Assembly (NCBI RefSeq): GCF_019207085.1
Contig: NZ_JAATOM010000002.1
Span: 62,001 to 126,000, forward strand
Source: Variovorax sp. dw_308
GTDB lineage: Bacteria; Pseudomonadota; Gammaproteobacteria; Burkholderiales; Burkholderiaceae_C
Reading direction: 5' to 3'
DNA length: 64,000 nucleotides
Every line of letters starts with the position of its first letter. Position 1 is the stretch's first letter. Of this stretch, positions 59,439 to 64,000 are shown piece by piece. Made by a program: the position numbers and the translations under genes. Below the pieces are notes generated by a model that had not been told where the DNA came from, searched no databases, and saw only the letters and a list, made by a program, of their open reading frames with translations.

Positions 59439-59566
59439 TGGATGTCTGAAAATCAGGCCAGTCGTGGATCGGATGTAAGAAATTGTATGTAACACCAACG
59501 TGAGCACAATACAACTTAGGGGGTAACTGGTTACATCGAGTATCAACACCACCCGCCCGTCCCTTG

Positions 59567-60673
59567 TCAGCCAAATACCAACCGAAATGTCGGCACGGGC
59601 CGCTGGAATCCCTTCAGCATCAGCTCACCCGCCGCCTCGGCGTTCAGACGACCGTCGAGCGCGCCCACCACGCGCCGCGACATCAGGATCTCCCCGCCCG
59701 CCGCCTCGCCGCACAAGCGCGCCGCGAGATTGGTCACGGTGCCGATGGCGCCGTAGTCGATGCGGCCCGGGAAGCCGATGCCACCGATGGTGGCAAAGCC
59801 CTGCGCCACGCCAACGCCCATCGTCAGGTCGTAGCCGTGCTTCTTCCATGCGGCGCTGAGGACGGCAACCTCCTGCTGCATGGCCAGCGCCATTTCGACG
59901 GCGCGCAGGCTGGGGTCCGCGATCGGCACCGGGTCATTGAAGAAGACCATGATCCCGTCCCCCGAAAAGCGCTCCAGCGTGCCTTCGTACTGCAGGATCA
60001 GCCGGCCCATAGCGGCGTGGTATTCGGCCAGCACGCCCATCACCTCCTCCGGCTCGGCGGTCTCGGTGAAAGCGGTGAAGCCGCGCAGGTCGAGGAACAC
60101 GACGGTGATCTCGCGTCGATGGCTTTTCAGTGGGTCGTCGGCGCCCCCGGCCACGATCAGTTCGGCCAGTTGCGGGGAGAAGAAGCGTTTCAGCCGCCCC
60201 AGGTTTTCCAGTTCGCGCACGCCCTTGGCAACGCGCTCTTCCAACTGGCGATTCCACTCGGCCAGCTCGGCGCTCTGCCGCTGCACCTGGTCGTACAGGT
60301 GCTTGATGCGCAGCAGCGAGCGCACGCGCGCCAGCAGTTCGGCCTGGCTCACGGGCTTGGTCAGGAAGTCGTCGGCACCCGCATCGAGGCCCTTGATGCG
60401 TTCCTGGCCGGGGTCCAGCGCAGTCACCAGCACCACGGGCAGCATGGCGTGCGCCGGGTCCGCGCGGATCGCGGCGCAAACCTCGTAGCCGCTCATGCCG
60501 GGCATCATCACGTCGAGCAGCACGAGATCGGGCTTCTCGGCGGCAAGCAGCGCCAGCGCCTGCGGACCCGACGACGCGGTGACCACCGCGTAGCCCTTGA
60601 CCGCCAGGATGTCGGCGAGCAGCTTGACGTTGACCGGAACGTCATCGACGACGAGCACCTTGGAGACGCTCAT
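59567..60673 (-). CDS. Response regulator with class III cyclase domain
   Basis: 368 residues. Receiver with D54 in LLDVMMPG, a helical linker, then a cyclase homology domain from about 185. Metal-binding aspartates are present in FLDLRGFT and FSGDGIMVFF. The purine-contact region reads IGTVTNLAARL: threonine replaces the aspartate found in the cyclase at 4574, so the nucleotide preference may differ. It overlaps the preceding receiver gene by 4 bp. Confidence 0.88.
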   Translation of the reverse strand: MSVSKVLVVDDVPVNVKLLADILAVKGYAVVTASSGPQALALLAAEKPDLVLLDVMMPGMSGYEVCAAIRADPAHAMLPVVLVTALDPGQERIKGLDAGADDFLTKPVSQAELLARVRSLLRIKHLYDQVQRQSAELAEWNRQLEERVAKGVRELENLGRLKRFFSPQLAELIVAGGADDPLKSHRREITVVFLDLRGFTAFTETAEPEEVMGVLAEYHAAMGRLILQYEGTLERFSGDGIMVFFNDPVPIADPSLRAVEMALAMQQEVAVLSAAWKKHGYDLTMGVGVAQGFATIGGIGFPGRIDYGAIGTVTNLAARLCGEAAGGEILMSRRVVGALDGRLNAEAAGELMLKGFQRPVPTFRLVFG

Positions 60674-61050
60674 GACCCTTGCCTCCCCTGGGCCAGGAAG
60701 CGCTTTACGGTCGCGCGGAACTGCTTCAGGTCGATCGGCTTGGTGATGAAGGCATCGAAGCCCGAGTTGATGACTTTCTGCTGTTCATCCGGCATGACGG
60801 ATGCGGATACCGCGAGGATCGGGATGGCGTCGAGCGCGGCGTTGGTGCGGATGCGCCGCAGGGCCTCGGCGCCGTCGAAGTCCGGCAGCTGGATGTCCAT
60901 GAGGATCAGGTCGGGCAGGCTTCCGGTCGCCAGCGCCACGCCCTCGGCGGCGGTGGTCGCCTCCAGCGTGGCATGGCCCTCGAACTGAAGGATGTCGCGC
61001 ACCAGCTTCATGTTCTTGTCGTTGTCCTCGACGATCAATATGGTGGGCAT
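60670..61050 (-). CDS. Single-domain response regulator
   Basis: 126 residues, start ATG at 61050. Receiver only, of the CheY/DivK type, with D52 in LMDIQLPDFDG, the acidic pair ED near residue 8 and the conserved lysine in ITKPIDL. It lies 31 bp after the GAF histidine kinase gene and overlaps the receiver-cyclase gene. It could relay phosphate from the kinase or compete with the cyclase protein for it. Confidence 0.9.
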   Translation of the reverse strand: MPTILIVEDNDKNMKLVRDILQFEGHATLEATTAAEGVALATGSLPDLILMDIQLPDFDGAEALRRIRTNAALDAIPILAVSASVMPDEQQKVINSGFDAFITKPIDLKQFRATVKRFLAQGRQGS

Positions 61051-61081
61051 TTCAAGACCTCCATGTTGTGCACTGCGGGCA

Positions 61082-63970
61082 TCAGGCAGCCTCCAGTTCG
61101 CGCTCAGGCAGGTCGAACGCAAAGGTCGATCCCTGGCCCGGCGCGCTTTCGAGGCGCATCGTGCCGCCGTGCAGCTCGACGAAGCGCTTGGCCAGCGCGA
61201 GGCCAAGGCCGGTGCCTTCGGCCTTGCGCAAGTATTCGCCGGTGGCCTGGCGGAACTCCTCGAACACCAGCGCCTGCTGATCCGCCGCGATGCCCACCCC
61301 GGTATCGACCACGGCGATTTCCACCGCATGGTCGAGCTTGCGCGCGCGCAACGTCACGCTGCCACCGGCCGGCGTGAACTTGACCGCGTTCGACAGCAGG
61401 TTGACCAGCACCTGCTTGAGCTTGCGCTGGTCGGCCACCCATTCGCCGAGGCCTTCGTCGACGTCCAGCGTCAGCGTCAGGCCCTGCCGCAGGGCGCGCT
61501 CGCGCACCAGCGTCGTGCTGTTGTCGAGCAGCATGCCCAAGTCGAAGGACGACAGGTCGAGTTCCATGCGCCCGGCCTCGATCTTCGACAGGTCCAGGAT
61601 GTCGTTGATGAGGGACAGCAGGTGGTGTCCAGAGGTGTTGATGTCGTTGAGGTATTCCAGTTGCTTGTCGTTGACATCGCCGAACATCTTTTCCGACAGC
61701 ACCTCGGAGAAGCCGATGATCGCGTTGAGCGGCGTGCGCAACTCGTGCGACATGTTGGCCAGGAACTCCGACTTGTGCTGGTTGGCCTGCGCCAGCTCGC
61801 GGCTGGTGCTGCGGATCTCCTGGATCAGCCGCGCATTGCGGATGGCGATCACCGCCTGGTCGGCAAAGGTCAGCAGCATCGCCGTCTCCTTGGCGCTGAA
61901 CGGCTCGCGCGTGTGGCGCCCGACCAGGATGGTGCCCAGGCGCCCTTCCTCCGACAGCATCGGCACGATCGCGAGCGACTTGCAGCCGACCAGTTCGCAG
62001 CCGCGCCGCAGCGTCTCGGACATGTTGGTCGCGGTGGCCACGTCCGGGAAGTGCGTAACCTTGCGCACCATCAACTCGGACTGCCTGCGCGTCGCCGCTT
62101 CGGCTGGCGCCGGATACATCGCCGCCAGCTCTTCGGGATGCGGGCCGGCATAGGCGGCCAGGTGCCAGGCATTGTCGCTGCCGAGTTGGTCGATCACGAC
62201 ATGCGAGTTGTCGAACAGCCGCTCGCAGCTCAGCAGGATGCTGTCGAACACGGGCTGCGCATCGGCCACCGAACGGCCTATGACGCTGAGCACCTCCGCC
62301 GATGCGCGCTGCTGCTCCAGCGCCTCGCGGGTGTCGTTGAACAGGCGCGCATTCTGGATCGCGATGACGGACTGGTCGGCGAAGGTCTTCAGCAGCGCCA
62401 CGTCCTTCTCGGAGAACGGCCCCGGCTCCGGCCGGCCGATGAAGATCACGCCGATGGCGCGTCCCTCCCAGAGCAAGGGCGCGAGCACCACGGCGCGCGT
62501 GCCCACTGCCTCGCTGCTGCGCCGCACGAACAGCGGTACATCCGGCCCGGCTACATCGGGGTATTGCACGACGCGGCGCTGCAGGATCGCCTGGCCCGAG
62601 CCGGACTCGGCCGTGAGCGGCACCGGGAAGGTGCTTGCGAAGGCCTCGCGGTTGGCCGAGCCGTGCTGCGCCGCGAGGTGCACCAGCCCGTCCTCGCCGG
62701 CCATCGAGATGCCCATGTGCACCGCACCGAACAGCCGCTCGCAACTGCGCAGCACCGCATCGAAGACCGGCTGCGCATCAGTGGGTGATTCGCTGATCAC
62801 GCGCAGGATCTCGCTGGTCGCGGTCTGGTAGGCGAGCGACACGGTGAGTTCGCTGGTGCGCTCGTCGACCTTGCGCTCCAGGCCGGCGTAGGAGGCGCGC
62901 AGGTCGGCGCCCATCTGGTTGAACTGCGCGGCAAGGGTCTCGAGTTCGTCGCCGGTGTGGACGTCGATGCGGTGCTCCAGCTCGCCGGCGCCGAGCCGTG
63001 CGGCGCCTTCCTGCAGCGCCTGGATCGGGCGCACGAGCGCGCGGGCGAGAAAGAAGCTCAAGGCTGTCGCCACCAGCAGGCCGGCCAGCAGCAACAGCCC
63101 GGTGCGCAGGATGGTCGCGTACAGCGGCGCATAGGCCTCGGCGCGCGGCGACTCGACGAACACGGTCCAGCCCAATGCAGGAATGCGCGCATGCGCCGCG
63201 AACACCTCGGCACCCGACAGGTCGCGCGCCACGGGCTGCGCCTGGCCCTCCGGCGCATCGCGCGCGGCCACTTGCGGCAAGGGGCTGAGATCGCTCTTCT
63301 TCAGCACCAGGCTGATGTCCGGATGCGCAATCAGCGTGCCGCCCGCATCGACCACGTAGGCCAGCCCGGCACGGCCGATCTTGATGCGCGAGACCACGTC
63401 CCAGACGAACTTCAGGTTCACCTCCGCCGCGGTCACGCCGCCACCGCTGCCGGCGGCGCGCGCGATCGTCATGTAGGGCTCCGTGCCCTTCAGGAAGTAC
63501 ACCGGGCCGTAGTAGGTCTTGCCGGCCGCGACCTCGGTGAAGCGCGGGTCGCGCGACATGTCGGCGCCGGTGGTGATCGAGTCCATGCCCAGGCGCGACA
63601 CGCGCAGTTGCTCCAGGCCGGCGGGGTCCATCCAGACCACTTCGGTGATGGCGGGCGTCTGGCGCAGCAGCTTGAGGTATTCGATGCGGCGCTGCTCCAG
63701 CGGGTCGCCGCCGGATTCGACGCGCGGCAGCGCCGTCCAGCTCAACTGGTGCTCGATATCGAGCATGTACTGCTCGATGCGGGTGGCCGCGCCCTGGGCC
63801 TTCTCGAACTGCAACGCGACCAGTTGCGTGCGCGTCTCGCGGTACGAGAAATAGATGCTGATGGCGCCGCTCACCGCCAGCACACCGGCCACCACGGCAA
63901 TGATCAGCGTCGCGTACTTGGGGAACAGCCGCCAATGCGGGGCGGTCACGTGGGCCAACGCCGTCCTCAT
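61082..63970 (-). CDS. Membrane sensor histidine kinase (Cache-HAMP-GAF-GAF-HisKA-HATPase)
   Basis: 962 residues from the ATG at 63970. Membrane helices at about 19-42 and 282-305 flank a periplasmic Cache-type sensor (GLAYVVDAGGTLIAHPDISLV). Then come a HAMP domain, two GAF domains from about 400 and 560, HisKA with H742 in MSHELRTPLN, and a HATPase ending EAA. There is no receiver domain; the two receiver genes downstream take its place. The GAF linkers ([23 protein letters not shown]) are the same type as in the kinase at the other end of the window, so the two are paralogues. Confidence 0.92.
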   Translation of the reverse strand: MRTALAHVTAPHWRLFPKYATLIIAVVAGVLAVSGAISIYFSYRETRTQLVALQFEKAQGAATRIEQYMLDIEHQLSWTALPRVESGGDPLEQRRIEYLKLLRQTPAITEVVWMDPAGLEQLRVSRLGMDSITTGADMSRDPRFTEVAAGKTYYGPVYFLKGTEPYMTIARAAGSGGGVTAAEVNLKFVWDVVSRIKIGRAGLAYVVDAGGTLIAHPDISLVLKKSDLSPLPQVAARDAPEGQAQPVARDLSGAEVFAAHARIPALGWTVFVESPRAEAYAPLYATILRTGLLLLAGLLVATALSFFLARALVRPIQALQEGAARLGAGELEHRIDVHTGDELETLAAQFNQMGADLRASYAGLERKVDERTSELTVSLAYQTATSEILRVISESPTDAQPVFDAVLRSCERLFGAVHMGISMAGEDGLVHLAAQHGSANREAFASTFPVPLTAESGSGQAILQRRVVQYPDVAGPDVPLFVRRSSEAVGTRAVVLAPLLWEGRAIGVIFIGRPEPGPFSEKDVALLKTFADQSVIAIQNARLFNDTREALEQQRASAEVLSVIGRSVADAQPVFDSILLSCERLFDNSHVVIDQLGSDNAWHLAAYAGPHPEELAAMYPAPAEAATRRQSELMVRKVTHFPDVATATNMSETLRRGCELVGCKSLAIVPMLSEEGRLGTILVGRHTREPFSAKETAMLLTFADQAVIAIRNARLIQEIRSTSRELAQANQHKSEFLANMSHELRTPLNAIIGFSEVLSEKMFGDVNDKQLEYLNDINTSGHHLLSLINDILDLSKIEAGRMELDLSSFDLGMLLDNSTTLVRERALRQGLTLTLDVDEGLGEWVADQRKLKQVLVNLLSNAVKFTPAGGSVTLRARKLDHAVEIAVVDTGVGIAADQQALVFEEFRQATGEYLRKAEGTGLGLALAKRFVELHGGTMRLESAPGQGSTFAFDLPERELEAA

Positions 63971-64000
63971 TCGATCACCCTGTGAGCGCGCGTCAGCACC
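63967..64000 (-). CDS. C-terminal end of an upstream gene (partial)
   Basis: The last ten codons of a minus-strand frame (VLTRAHRVIE) end in a TGA that overlaps the kinase ATG (ATGA), the usual coupling in this operon. Too short to identify. Confidence 0.35.
   Translation of the reverse strand, partial: VLTRAHRVIE

Overview
The window is G+C-rich, gene-dense DNA with the gene content of a beta-proteobacterium, most likely Burkholderiales/Comamonadaceae (Variovorax-like). The basis is two Bug-type tricarboxylate receptors, an aerobic benzoyl-CoA (box) cluster with a BoxR-type regulator, a homogentisate cluster, and a DUF3348/DUF802/MotB-like/DUF2894 gene set. The genus is an inference. I saw no tRNA, rRNA, CRISPR array, insertion sequence or prophage gene. 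No gene-free gap exceeds about 260 bp.

Layout. (1) 1-5.6 kb: a phosphorelay made of a hybrid kinase with five tandem GAF-type sensor repeats (5' end outside the window), an Hpt protein and a receiver-cyclase. (2) 5.6-10.8 kb: a ClC-type channel, two conserved unknown genes with TTG starts, two SDR oxidoreductases and a MazEF-type toxin-antitoxin pair with a visible promoter and palindrome. (3) 10.8-15.2 kb, minus strand: DUF3348, a MotA/ExbB/ZorA-like DUF802 membrane protein with a long coiled-coil tail, a MotB/ZorB-like OmpA protein and DUF2894. This looks like an ion-driven motor of unknown purpose and is the best candidate for an undescribed system. (4) 15.3-22.7 kb: an acyl-CoA synthetase, a substrate-binding protein, an MFS exporter with a divergent AraC regulator, DAHP synthase and a zinc-ribbon membrane protein. 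(5) 22.8-29.3 kb: a five-gene operon (MBL-fold protein, FAD monooxygenase, DUF2783, hmgA, fahA) with a divergent IclR regulator. (6) 29.5-33.6 kb: a Pls/PosA-family NRPS-like membrane protein. (7) 33.5-42.5 kb: a Bug-leuC-leuD-leuB-like operon, a divergent LysR gene, then SMP-30, Bug, YciI, enoyl-CoA hydratase and MaoC genes. A 19-bp motif occurs upstream of both transcription units. (8) 42.5-55.8 kb: box benzoate degradation (boxC, boxB, boxA, boxR, a DUF4863 gene, benzoate-CoA ligase, a hydrolase and a five-gene Liv-type ABC transporter). (9) 55.8-59.4 kb: a class V aminotransferase-fold enzyme, LysR, an amino-acid-type binding protein and an unknown gene. (10) 59.5-64 kb: a second GAF kinase / receiver / receiver-cyclase module that mirrors the first.

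How it works together. Most of the window is catabolic. Uptake receptors and CoA ligases feed ring-opening pathways: benzoate through box, and homogentisate to fumarate plus acetoacetate. Each pathway has its own regulator placed divergently or beside it. Between several genes lie dispersed hairpin repeats: a 128-bp family that overlaps stop codons, and a CCCTCTCCCC/GGGGAGAGGG family, one copy of which lies inside the start of a coding region.
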